14,409 nt of DNA. Origin: Deltaproteobacteria bacterium. Lineage in GTDB: Bacteria; Myxococcota; UBA796; SXON01. Shown here piece by piece: positions 7,611-14,405 of the stretch. The number at the start of each line of letters is the position of its first letter. Position 1 is the first letter of the stretch. The notes under the pieces are model-generated. The model worked only from the letters and a program-made list of their open reading frames with translations, did not search any database and was not told the DNA's origin. The stretch spans positions 1 to 14,409 of the forward strand of contig CANKNP010000100.1 of assembly GCA_947483545.1 (NCBI GenBank), given 5' to 3'. A program made the position numbers and the translations under genes.

Positions 7611-9497
7611 TCAAAAGCGACCGTTCCATGTCAACATTCCGCCGCCGGGCAGCGGTGCGAAGCCCGGGCCTTGGTCGTCGACGAGCAGCAGCACAGTGCC
7701 CGTCACCAGCAGCGCGCCGGAGAGTCCCGCGGAGACGTAGAGCGCGTTCCGGCGAGGGGTCAGACTCTCATCGTAGAACTCCTGTGCCTCGCGCGAGAGC
7801 TCCGGATCATCCTGGGTTTGTGCGGACTTGATCTTGGCTTCGTACGCGTCATAGGCATCGCCCGCCTGGGCGTAGTAGTACACGGCCGCGCCGCCTGCCC
7901 CGAGCCCAAGCGCCAGACCGCCGATGCCCACCACTTTGGTCGGCCGGATCCCGCCGCCCTTCTCTTCTCTGGCAGCCTTGTCGGCGGCGCGTCGGGCGTC
8001 GTCTGCCTCTGCTGCGGCCGCGGAGCGTGCCGCTTGATCCTCGGCAGCTTTGGCCTTTTCCTCTGCACGAGACGCCGCCTCGGCTGCGGCCTTCGCCTTC
8101 GCCTCGTTCTCGGCGCTCCGGCGGAATTCGGCTTCGTCGCGGGCCTCCGTGGCCGCCTTCGCGTCTGCGGCCGCTTTGGCGTCTGCCGCTGCCTTTACGC
8201 TGGCGGTTCTTGCGTCTGCCGCCGCCTTTGCCTCCGCAGCGGCCTTCGCGTCGGCTGCCTTGGCATCGGCCAACGCTCTCGCGTCCGCCGTGGCCTTGGC
8301 GTCCGCGGCCGCCTTGGCGTCTGCCGCCGCCTTGGCGTTGAGCGCCGCCGTGGCCGCGCTCGCCGCGCTGGCGTCCGACGCTCCTTTCTTGGTCCTCGCG
8401 TCTGCCGCTGCCTTCGCGTCTGCCGCCGCCTTCGCGTCTGCCGCCGCCTTCGCGTCTGCCGCCGCCTTCGCGTCTGCCGCCGCCTTCGCGTCTGCCGCTG
8501 CCTTCGCGTCTGCCGCTGCCTTCGCGTCTGCCGCTGCCTTCGCCAACGCGGCGGCGCGGTCGGCTGCGACGCGGGCTTCCGCCGCGGCCTTTGCCTCTGT
8601 CGCGGTCTTCTGCTCCCCAGCGGCTTGGGCAGCGGCGCGTTCGGCTGCAGCCTTCTCCGCGGCTGCTCGGGTCGCACGGGCGGTCGCGGCTTCTTCCGCC
8701 GCCCGCAGGCTCGCCGCCTCCGCAGCGGCTCGGGCTGCTGCGGCTTCATCGGCCGCGGCGTCGGCCGTCCCGCCATCGACCTCCCCCGCGCGACCAGGAC
8801 GAATGACCAGGACTTCGCTGTCTTTCTTTGAGCCCTCGCGGACGAGCTCCACGTGCCAGGCCTGAGCGTCGCCGTCCGAAACCAGGATCTGTTTGCTCGC
8901 CACCTTGTACCCGTCGAGGTTGGCCCCGATGGCGTGAAGCCCGGCGAACACGCTCGGAAGGCTCACTGCGTCGGATCCGACCGGCTTCCCGTCCAGCGTG
9001 AGCGTGCCGTTTCGGGGCTGCACGGAGAGATCGATAGTCCCGATCCCCAGCTTCTGCAGCGTGAGCGGCAGGTCCAGATCCTGGTTCATGCCCAAGGTCA
9101 CGGTGACCACCGCTGGGATGTAGCCATCCAGCACCGCGCCGACCGTATGGGCGCCACACTCCAGCGCGACCGGCGACCCAGGGACCCCCGGCCAGGCCCG
9201 GTCGTCGAGCGTCACTCGGGCCTGAGCCGGCGAAGGACGCACGGTGATCGTGCCCAGTTGCGGGACGGCGTTGATCGTCACACGCGCCGTGTTGCCGGGC
9301 AATACGGCGACCTTGGCCTCGCCGCGCATGCAGTCACCGACCACCGCAATGGTCACCGTGCCCGGCGAGACGCCAGGGATGTTGCCCGGGGTGTGGAAGC
9401 CGGTCTCCGCACCATCCAACAGGATGGCCGCCCCCTTCACATTGGAGGAGACGTAGACATCCTCCGCGAGGGCGAACCGGGTGAGGAGCAGAAGCAT
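7611..9497 (-). CDS. PEGA-domain envelope protein with long alanine-rich helical repeat region
   Basis: This is a 628-residue probable envelope protein. A short signal, MLLLLTRFALA, precedes the mature part. Three PEGA-like beta domains follow at about 14-77, 79-148 and 151-220, with IxVxxxPxxaxVxLDG-like strands and LDGY at two ends. Residues about 240-505 are a very Ala/Lys/Asp/Glu-rich helix, including eight consecutive KAAADA units. Two hydrophobic segments follow at about 521-541 and 590-612. The arrangement resembles envelope-spanning helical proteins such as TolA in style only, without sequence homology that I can assert. The ATG at 9497 has GAAGG 7 nt upstream. The gene sits 56 nt after nusA with no T-rich terminator between, so read-through from rimP-nusA is likely. 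Confidence 0.8.
   Translation of the reverse strand: MLLLLTRFALAEDVYVSSNVKGAAILLDGAETGFHTPGNIPGVSPGTVTIAVVGDCMRGEAKVAVLPGNTARVTINAVPQLGTITVRPSPAQARVTLDDRAWPGVPGSPVALECGAHTVGAVLDGYIPAVVTVTLGMNQDLDLPLTLQKLGIGTIDLSVQPRNGTLTLDGKPVGSDAVSLPSVFAGLHAIGANLDGYKVASKQILVSDGDAQAWHVELVREGSKKDSEVLVIRPGRAGEVDGGTADAAADEAAAARAAAEAASLRAAEEAATARATRAAAEKAAAERAAAQAAGEQKTATEAKAAAEARVAADRAAALAKAAADAKAAADAKAAADAKAAADAKAAADAKAAADAKAAADAKAAADARTKKGASDASAASAATAALNAKAAADAKAAADAKATADARALADAKAADAKAAAEAKAAADARTASVKAAADAKAAADAKAATEARDEAEFRRSAENEAKAKAAAEAASRAEEKAKAAEDQAARSAAAAEADDARRAADKAAREEKGGGIRPTKVVGIGGLALGLGAGGAAVYYYAQAGDAYDAYEAKIKSAQTQDDPELSREAQEFYDESLTPRRNALYVSAGLSGALLVTGTVLLLVDDQGPGFAPLPGGGMLTWNGRF
8401..8544 (-). repeat. 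Eight tandem 18-bp units coding for a hexapeptide repeat
   Basis: Eight consecutive 18-bp units read tctgccgcYgccttcgcg on the plus strand (KAAADA per unit on the minus strand). They differ almost only at one T/C position (T C C C C T T T in order) and in the last base of the final unit. Near-identity at the DNA level, not only the protein level, points to recent unit duplication by slippage or unequal crossover inside the PEGA gene. Related, more diverged units occur at about 8155-8340. Confidence 0.92.
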
Positions 9498-9553
9498 ATT
9501 CAGACCTTCAACCGGCCCGCGGTCTACTCGATTCCGTGGAAAATTACCAGGGG

Positions 9554-10855
9554 CTATGCCTCTTCGGGGATCTCCTTGGTGACCGCCGCCTTCCGGCGCG
9601 CGGTCTCTTCCCCGATCAGCACGTCGAGGGTCGCGTCCGCGGCGGCGATCACCGCCTCGGCCTCGGCTTCTTCAACGCCCAGGATGCTGGCGAGATCGTA
9701 CGCCTCGGCGTCCGCGACTTCTCGGACGGACCGGAACCCATGGCGGATCAGGAAGTCCACCTGCTCAGCAGCCAGGCTTGGCACGCGGGAGAGCTCGTTG
9801 TGTGCCTGCTCGTTCATCTCGCGGTGCTTGGTCTCGCTGAAGATGTCGATGCGCCAGCCGGTGAGCTGGGCCGCGAGCCGCACGTTCTGGCCGCGGCGGC
9901 CGATGGCCTTGGAGAGCTGGTCGTCCGGGACCACCAGCTCCATCGCGTGCGCCTGCTCGTCGATGTACACGCGGGACACGGTCGCTGGGGCGATGGCGTG
10001 TACGATGAACCGAGCGGCATCCGGGTGGTAGGGGATGATGTCAATGGCTTCGCCACGGAGCTCACCGACCACCGCTTGCACGCGGGAGCCCTTCATACCG
10101 ACACAGGCGCCCACCGGATCGACGTCGGGATCGCCGGAGGTGACCGCGATCTTCGCGCGGAAGCCGGGCTCTCGGGCGCAGGCCTCGATCCGCACGATGC
10201 CGTCCGCGACTTCCGGGACCTCAAGCTCAAAGAGCTTCATCAAGAGGCCGGGGTGCGTGCGCGACAGGATGACCTGGGGTGTCTTGGTCGCGCGGGTGAT
10301 CTCGACCACGTACGCCTGGATGCGATCGCCCTGGCGGTACGTCTCGCTCGGGACCTGCTCGCGCTTCGGAAGCAGGGCTTCCGCGCGGGACAGATCGACC
10401 ACGATGTTGCCCTTCTCGAACCGGCGAACCACCCCCGTGATGATCTCGCCCTTCCGGTCCTTGAACTCCGAGAAGGTCTGCTCCCTCTCCGCTTCCCGGA
10501 TCTTCTGGATGATGACCTGCTTGGCGGTCTGCGCCGCGATGCGACCCAGGCCCTCGATCGGCACTTTCAGGCCGAGAGAGTCCCCGACCTCGCACTCGGG
10601 ATCGTGAAGTCGCGCCGCCGCGAGGATGATCTGCGTGTCCTCGTTGTCGATCTCCTCAATGACGGTCCGGAACTCAAAAAGCTCCACCTCGCCGAGGTCC
10701 TCGTTCCACTGGGCCTCAAAGTCGCGGTTGAGCCCGAACTTCTTGCGCGCCGCCGCGACCATCGCCTGCTCGAGCACCTCGACCAGGGAGTCACGGGGGA
10801 TGTTCTTGTCGCGGGCGACCTCGCCGAGGTCGCGGGCCAGTTCACTGGTGATCAT
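9554..10855 (-). CDS. nusA: Transcription termination/antitermination factor NusA
   Basis: This RNA-polymerase-bound elongation factor controls pausing, intrinsic termination and antitermination. The 433-residue protein has the N-terminal polymerase-binding domain (about 1-125, with [14 protein letters not shown]), an S1 domain (about 133-200, [17 protein letters not shown]), KH1 (with [19 protein letters not shown]), KH2 (with [20 protein letters not shown]) and one C-terminal helix-hairpin-helix region (about 365-425). It is shorter than the E. coli protein, lacking the second acidic repeat, as is common outside gammaproteobacteria. The ATG overlaps the rimP stop by 4 bp (ATGA at 10852-10855). 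The expected next gene, infB, does not follow; a PEGA protein does. Confidence 0.97.
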   Translation of the reverse strand: MITSELARDLGEVARDKNIPRDSLVEVLEQAMVAAARKKFGLNRDFEAQWNEDLGEVELFEFRTVIEEIDNEDTQIILAAARLHDPECEVGDSLGLKVPIEGLGRIAAQTAKQVIIQKIREAEREQTFSEFKDRKGEIITGVVRRFEKGNIVVDLSRAEALLPKREQVPSETYRQGDRIQAYVVEITRATKTPQVILSRTHPGLLMKLFELEVPEVADGIVRIEACAREPGFRAKIAVTSGDPDVDPVGACVGMKGSRVQAVVGELRGEAIDIIPYHPDAARFIVHAIAPATVSRVYIDEQAHAMELVVPDDQLSKAIGRRGQNVRLAAQLTGWRIDIFSETKHREMNEQAHNELSRVPSLAAEQVDFLIRHGFRSVREVADAEAYDLASILGVEEAEAEAVIAAADATLDVLIGEETARRKAAVTKEIPEEA

Positions 10856-11481
10856 TCGGAGCTCCTGGATGTGCGGGAAGTGCGGGGACGAGGGGGCTTG
10901 TTGCCGCCCTCCTCCGCGGGGGATTTGGAACGCGGGGCCTTGGGGGCGGGGACCGGTGCGGGCGCCATCGGGTGCAGCCCCTGACCAAGCCGCTCAAATT
11001 GGTCGAAGTCGAGCAGCAGGTTGGCGCGCTCGATGTCGTCGATGTGGTAGCGCCGCTGTTCGCCATCGACATCGACGAGCACCTCATCGCCCTCTACGCC
11101 GGACAGCACACACTTGAGGCGACGGCGACCGTCCATGCCCCAGGTCTTCAGGCGGCAGGTGCAGCCAACGAACCGCAGGAAGTCCGATGCGCGTTGGACA
11201 GGGCGCTCGATCCCGGGGGTGGAGACCTCGAGGCTGTAGGCCGCGGAGATCAGGTCCGCCGCGTCCAGCGCTGGCGAAAAGATCCGGGAAAAACGTGTGC
11301 AGTCCGTGATGTTCGAGCCACCCGCCTTGTCCAAGGAGACCCGTAGAACGCGCCCTCCGACGGCGGCCCCGACCACCTCGATGGCGACGACTTCGACGCC
11401 CACGCGCTCCGCGATCGGCTCAGCCAACTGGCGAAGCGCGGCGATCAAGGTGCGCAGATCGGTGACGGGGGAGATGGACAT
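10852..11481 (-). CDS. rimP: Ribosome maturation factor RimP
   Basis: RimP assists maturation of the 30S ribosomal subunit. The protein has 209 residues from the ATG at 11481. It shows the family hallmark [16 protein letters not shown] in the middle, an alpha/beta N-terminal domain beginning [16 protein letters not shown], and an SH3-like C-terminal domain ([17 protein letters not shown] to about 160). The last 35-40 residues form an unusual Pro/Lys/Arg/Ser-rich tail. The same frame is open to a GTG at 11550, but that start would run through a terminator-like hairpin and add residues not expected in the family, so 11481 is preferred. The ribosome site there is poor. It is coupled to nusA by ATGA. 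Confidence 0.92.
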   Translation of the reverse strand: MSISPVTDLRTLIAALRQLAEPIAERVGVEVVAIEVVGAAVGGRVLRVSLDKAGGSNITDCTRFSRIFSPALDAADLISAAYSLEVSTPGIERPVQRASDFLRFVGCTCRLKTWGMDGRRRLKCVLSGVEGDEVLVDVDGEQRRYHIDDIERANLLLDFDQFERLGQGLHPMAPAPVPAPKAPRSKSPAEEGGNKPPRPRTSRTSRSSE

Positions 11482-11498
11482 GGGGACCGCTGAGACAG

Positions 11499-11519
11499 AA
11501 AAAGCGCCGCGAGGGGCGC
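11499..11519 (-). terminator. Intrinsic-terminator-like hairpin just upstream of rimP
   Basis: On the minus strand, GCGCC (11519-11515) pairs with GGCGC (11508-11504) around a 6-nt loop, followed directly by TTTTT (11503-11499). One or two A-U/G-U pairs can extend the stem. It ends about 17 nt before the rimP ATG. It may terminate transcripts from the small ORFs to the right, or act as a leader attenuator for rimP-nusA. The plus strand lacks a T run here, so the direction is minus. Confidence 0.65.
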
Positions 11520-11603
11520 CTGTGGAGAGCCGGGGAGGGCTGGCTAACACTCTGTTCTGTGGGGGGCAAGCGGGCTGCGATCGCCCGATCCGCGGAGCCG
11601 GGC

Positions 11604-11831
11604 TCAGCTCAGCCGTCGAGGAGGCCCGAAAGGTCCGGGAGGTCTGGGGATGAGTCCGCGCTTTTCCATTCGTTTGAGGATCATCTTGGCATCGCCCGGC
11701 TGGCGCCCCTTGCCGCGCTCCGCGATGAGCTTCCGCGCGGCGACCGTCGGACGATCCACACGGTTGACGTCGAGCGCGATCTCGATGTCGTCAAGGATGC
11801 GTTGCAGTCGATCACCCCGCGTGCCGCTCAA
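11604..11831 (-). CDS. Small basic hypothetical protein, TTG start
   Basis: This ORF encodes 75 residues of no family that I recognise. The first 55 or so are predicted helical and charged (LQRILDDIEIALDV, AARKLIAERGKG, AKMILKRMEKRG), and the end is Pro/Arg-rich. The TTG start at 11831 is supported by a very strong ribosome site, GAGGGGGAGG, with 4-nt spacing, and by a TTGA overlap with the stop of the ORF before it. The terminator-like hairpin lies about 85 nt beyond its stop. The clear start signal makes it more likely real than a chance frame, although GC-rich DNA produces many such frames. A small nucleic-acid-binding protein is one possibility, from charge only. Confidence 0.55.
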   Translation of the reverse strand: MSGTRGDRLQRILDDIEIALDVNRVDRPTVAARKLIAERGKGRQPGDAKMILKRMEKRGLIPRPPGPFGPPRRLS

Positions 11832-11956
11832 GGGACCTCCCCCTCGCCGTCACAAAAGCCAGAGCCCTCGGTCCTGGGGACCAAGGGTTCGCCCGGAATC
11901 TCTGCGGGGGCTCCGAACGCCTTGGTGGCGATGCCGAGCAGGAGTAGGCCAGTCAT
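11828..11956 (-). CDS. Possible very small secreted peptide, 42 residues
   Basis: This ORF is 42 codons plus a stop. The ATG at 11956 shares its A with the preceding stop (TGATG), and its stop overlaps the next start (TTGA). The product begins MTGLLLLGIATKAFGAPAE, which could be a short export signal with cleavage near AFG-APA, followed by an acidic Pro/Gly-rich tail with one cysteine. There is no strong ribosome site, so translation would depend on coupling from the upstream gene. No family is recognised. It could also be only a non-coding spacer that happens to be open; the two exact overlaps are the main argument for it. Confidence 0.38.
   Translation of the reverse strand: MTGLLLLGIATKAFGAPAEIPGEPLVPRTEGSGFCDGEGEVP
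11836..11845 (-). promoter_or_regulatory. Strong ribosome binding site deciding a TTG start
   Basis: The minus-strand sequence GAGGGGGAGG ends 4 nt before the TTG at 11831. It is one of the best matches to the anti-Shine-Dalgarno sequence in the window, and it supports the small basic ORF starting at a TTG rather than at a downstream ATG. Confidence 0.6.
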
Positions 11957-12225
11957 CAACTGAACAACCGACCCCACTCCGCCCTCAGCAGCTCCACCTG
12001 CTCTGGCCTCAGCTCGTGCTCATGCTCGAACAGCCAGGTCGCGAGGCTACGGCGTAGCTCCTCGTACCCGACCTGGGTGTCGGCGCGCTTGGAGCGGACG
12101 AGATCCGTGGTGATGGCCTCCATCGCCCGGCCGTCGATGTGCTGCAGGTCACGCAGGAGCGCGAGCAGATCAGCAGCCCGAGGCTCGAAGAGCAGGTGCT
12201 GGGTGGGGGCAGGGCGGGTGGTCAA
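11956..12225 (-). CDS. Short DUF494/Smg-like protein downstream of dprA
   Basis: The 89-residue helical protein resembles the C-terminal half of DUF494 (Smg) proteins. It has a FEPRAADLLALLRDLQHID segment, a helix with EAITTDLV, then VGYEELRRSLATWLFEHEHEL. In many proteobacteria, smg lies directly after dprA, as here, which supports the call, but the usual N-terminal half (full length about 150) is missing. The start is taken as TTG at 12225, which overlaps the dprA stop (TTGA) and has GAGG 6 nt upstream. The frame is also open far to the right inside dprA, but that part has no protein-like character. The cellular role of Smg is not well established. Confidence 0.62.
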   Translation of the reverse strand: MTTRPAPTQHLLFEPRAADLLALLRDLQHIDGRAMEAITTDLVRSKRADTQVGYEELRRSLATWLFEHEHELRPEQVELLRAEWGRLFS

Positions 12226-13244
12226 GGCGGGCCTCGGGGGACGTAACGGTTGCCGGGTAACCGGGAGACCCGCCCGGTCAACCCGAGCACGACCAGTGCC
12301 GCGCACACATCGGCGTAGGGCAGCCCCGCCCGAGCGACCAGCTGCTCCGTGCTGCCCCCGGAGCCCAGCGCGGCGAACACCTGCTCTTCTCGCCCCACGG
12401 GCGCGGCGCGGGCGGGGGTGGGTCGGCGCAGGCCCGCAGCGTCCAGGACGGTCCCCGGGTTCCGGACGAGGCCCGCGCCATCCTCCAGCAGATCCAGGCA
12501 CCCCGCGCTCGCCGGGGCGTTCACAGGTCCAGGGAGCGCAAGGACATCTTTCCCGAGCCGGAGCGCGTGTCCCGCCGTGTTCTTGGCGCCGCTTTGATGG
12601 GAGGCTTCCACCACCACGGTAATTCGGGCCAGGCCAGCCACGATGCGGTTGCGCACAGGGAAGGTCCACCGATCGGCGGGCATGAGCCTCGGAAATTCGC
12701 TCAGAACCAGCCCTCCGCCGGCCAGGATCCGCTGTCGCACACTGGCCTGCCACACAGGCATTGGGCTGTCCAGCCCCTGGCCCAGCACCCCGATCGTCGC
12801 CCCTGGTGCACTCAAGTGCGCCTCCCGGTCGATACCCCTCGCGAGCCCGCTGACCACGACGCCGCCGGCTTCGGAGATGGCGCTGGAGATCGCCCGCGCG
12901 TGCTCCAGCCCGTAAGGGGTGCAGCCGCGGGCGCCGACGACCGCCACGCCCGGCCGTTTCAGCAGCTCGACGTTTCCCTCGGCGCCGAGGAGCACGGGTG
13001 CATGCGGCTGGCCCTCTAGAGCGACAGGCCAACGCGGATCCGCCGGGGTCAGCGCGAGGCCTCCGGCGTCCACGCCGGCCGATTCAAGGTGGCACAGCGC
13101 CTCGAACGGGAGCCCGGCGCGGAGCCAGGCCTGAGCGCTCGCCGCGGCCGCATGGACAGGCCCGCCCAGAGATTGGATGATGGTGGAGAGATCAAATCGG
13201 GCGGCGATCAGCGCGAGGCCCGCCCAGGGACGTAGAGATGTCAT
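12222..13244 (-). CDS. dprA: DNA-processing protein DprA (Smf)
   Basis: DprA binds incoming single-stranded DNA and loads RecA during natural transformation; it acts in the cytoplasm. The 340-residue protein contains the Rossmann-like core with VVGARGCTPYG (about 101-111), VSGLARGID, GVLGQGLD, LSEFP, the FPVRNRIVAGLA segment, and SGAKNTAGHALRLGKDVLALPG. A C-terminal winged-helix segment (EEQVFAAL to LPGNRYV) is present. The frame is open to 13331, but the ATG at 13244 has GGAAG 8 nt upstream and fits the family start. The gene heads the long minus-strand run and diverges from the superoxide dismutase gene. The following gene overlaps its stop by TTGA. Confidence 0.93.
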   Translation of the reverse strand: MTSLRPWAGLALIAARFDLSTIIQSLGGPVHAAAASAQAWLRAGLPFEALCHLESAGVDAGGLALTPADPRWPVALEGQPHAPVLLGAEGNVELLKRPGVAVVGARGCTPYGLEHARAISSAISEAGGVVVSGLARGIDREAHLSAPGATIGVLGQGLDSPMPVWQASVRQRILAGGGLVLSEFPRLMPADRWTFPVRNRIVAGLARITVVVEASHQSGAKNTAGHALRLGKDVLALPGPVNAPASAGCLDLLEDGAGLVRNPGTVLDAAGLRRPTPARAAPVGREEQVFAALGSGGSTEQLVARAGLPYADVCAALVVLGLTGRVSRLPGNRYVPRGPP

Positions 13245-13419
13245 GGTGCCGTCTTCCGTGAGGAAGGGTGCGGTCGGCGAGCACTCCCTAACGTGGGCTG
13301 CACGGATGGCGAGCCGAGAAGGCCAAATCATTTCCGGCTGGATGAACTATCACGGGGTGATTCGCCTTGGGGGCGCGTCGAATCCGATCACGCGCGCGTC
13401 GTCGAGCGCAGCTCGGCTC

Positions 13420-13470
13420 GTGGGGGGCACGGTGGGCGCACAGGAGGCGCGAGGCGCGGTGCCCCCCCAC
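13420..13470. repeat. Inverted repeat in the dprA/sod divergent intergenic region
   Basis: The arm GTGGGGGGCAC (13420-13430) is complementary to GTGCCCCCCCAC (13459-13470), with one extra C, around a 28-nt spacer. It lies about 40 nt before the superoxide dismutase start and could be a regulatory stem or operator. It has no T run. The rest of the 267-nt region between the two divergent genes shows no convincing promoter hexamers or ORF to my eye. Confidence 0.5.
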
Positions 13471-13511
13471 AAAGCGGCCGAATCGGATACGTTGGCAGCC
13501 CCGGAGTCCCC

Positions 13512-14264
13512 ATGCCCACTCGTCGTGATCTGCTCGTTCAGGCCTCTCTCCTTGGCGCTTCTGCCCTCGTCGCCTCTGCCCCCCGCCGTGCGCAAGCCGC
13601 GGACGATGCCGCGGGCCAGATCGCCATCACCCCAGGCCCTGCGGCCCCGACTGGCAAGCCATCCACGCACTTCACCCTCGCGCCGCTGCCCTACAGCGAC
13701 GCCGACCTGGCTCCGGCGCTCTCCCAGAACGCCATCACGTTCCACTACGGCAAGCACCACCAGGGCTACATCAACAAGCTGAACGAGTACTACACGGGGA
13801 ACGAGGCCCTGGGCACGACGCAGAAGGAGGTGGCCAAGGCCACCTACGGCAACCCCGACCAGATCATGCTCTACAACAACGCCGCCCAATCCTGGAATCA
13901 CGCATTTTACTGGAACAGCATGAAGAAGAAGGGCGGCGGTACGCCCGGGGGCGCGCTGGGCGATTCGTTCAAGTCGGCGTTTACGGACGCAGAGGGCTTC
14001 AAGAACGCCTTTCGTGAGGTGGCAACCAGCCAGTTCGGTAGCGGCTGGGCCTGGTTGGTGAACAACAACGGCAAGCTGTCCATCCTCAAGACCAGCAACG
14101 CTGACTCCCCCCAGTGGGCGGGTGGCGGGACCCCGCTGATCGTCATCGACGTGTGGGAGCATGCCTACTACCTGGATTACCAGAACAAGCGGAACGAGTA
14201 CGTGAACGCGTTCTGCGACAGCCTGGTCAACTGGGAGTTCGCTGCGCAGAATTTCGCGGGCTAG
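13512..14264 (+). CDS. sodB: Tat-exported iron-type superoxide dismutase
   Basis: The enzyme converts superoxide to oxygen and hydrogen peroxide. The 250-residue precursor starts with a twin-arginine signal (TRRDLLV, then a hydrophobic run, ending near RRAQA-ADD), so it should be folded with its metal and then moved to the periplasm. The metal ligands are all present: His in FHYGKHHQGY, His in SWNHAFYW, and Asp/His in DVWEHAYY. Gln in NNAAQSWNH and the FGSGWAWLV block fit the iron-type group rather than manganese. The ATG at 13512 has GGAG 5 nt upstream. The frame is open further left but lacks family sequence. It is transcribed divergently from dprA. Exact metal use needs assay. Confidence 0.95.
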   Translation: MPTRRDLLVQASLLGASALVASAPRRAQAADDAAGQIAITPGPAAPTGKPSTHFTLAPLPYSDADLAPALSQNAITFHYGKHHQGYINKLNEYYTGNEALGTTQKEVAKATYGNPDQIMLYNNAAQSWNHAFYWNSMKKKGGGTPGGALGDSFKSAFTDAEGFKNAFREVATSQFGSGWAWLVNNNGKLSILKTSNADSPQWAGGGTPLIVIDVWEHAYYLDYQNKRNEYVNAFCDSLVNWEFAAQNFAG

Positions 14265-14288
14265 GAGCCCGGAGGGCATAGAACCCTT

Positions 14289-14312
14289 CCCCCGGCGCGT
14301 TCACCCCGGGGG
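14289..14312 (+). terminator. GC-rich hairpin after sod, possible terminator without T tract
   Basis: CCCCCGG (14289-14295) pairs with CCGGGGG (14306-14312) over 7 bp with a 10-nt loop, 25 nt after the sod stop codon. There is no T run after it, so it may work as a Rho-assisted end or an RNA-stabilising hairpin rather than a classical intrinsic terminator. Confidence 0.4.
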
Positions 14313-14378
14313 ACTGGACCCGGTTCCTGCTGCGCCTTCACCCATTGACCCCACGTCGACACCTCCCCGGAACGGCAC

Positions 14379-14405
14379 CACGGAGCGCACGGAGGACACG
14401 GAGCG
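14379..14405. repeat. 9-bp tandem repeat (CACGGAG core), three units at window edge
   Basis: The core CACGGAG occurs exactly every 9 bp at 14379, 14388 and 14397, with variable dinucleotides CG, GA and CG between cores. It lies in non-coding DNA downstream of sod and reaches almost to the end of the window, so the array may be longer. The remaining non-coding sequence from 14265 holds no ORF that I can support. Confidence 0.65.

Noticed and set aside
8401..8544. Regular repeats considered as a CRISPR array
   Set aside because: The units are contiguous 18-bp coding repeats without spacers and keep the reading frame; there are no cas genes nearby.
7344..8831. 495-codon plus-strand frame with Cys/Arg/Leu repeats
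   Set aside because: The repeats mirror the 18-bp units of the PEGA gene read antisense; there is no start signal or recognisable family.
8050..8865. Alanine-rich 271-codon plus-strand frame
   Set aside because: Same cause: the antisense of Ala/Lys/Asp repeats also reads as Ala-rich. The PEGA frame has a signal, PEGA domains and a ribosome site.
9536..10984. 482-codon plus-strand frame opposite nusA
   Set aside because: It lies opposite a full-length NusA with all domains; the product is Leu/Arg/Asp-rich without motifs.
11520..11603. Possible tRNA (metY-like) upstream of rimP
   Set aside because: No T-loop GTTCGA sequence or cloverleaf pairing could be found in this stretch on either strand.
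12226..13032. Rightward extension of the Smg-like frame inside dprA
   Set aside because: The extension is Arg/Gly-rich with no family features and overlaps the dprA coding frame; the TTG at 12225 is the sensible start.
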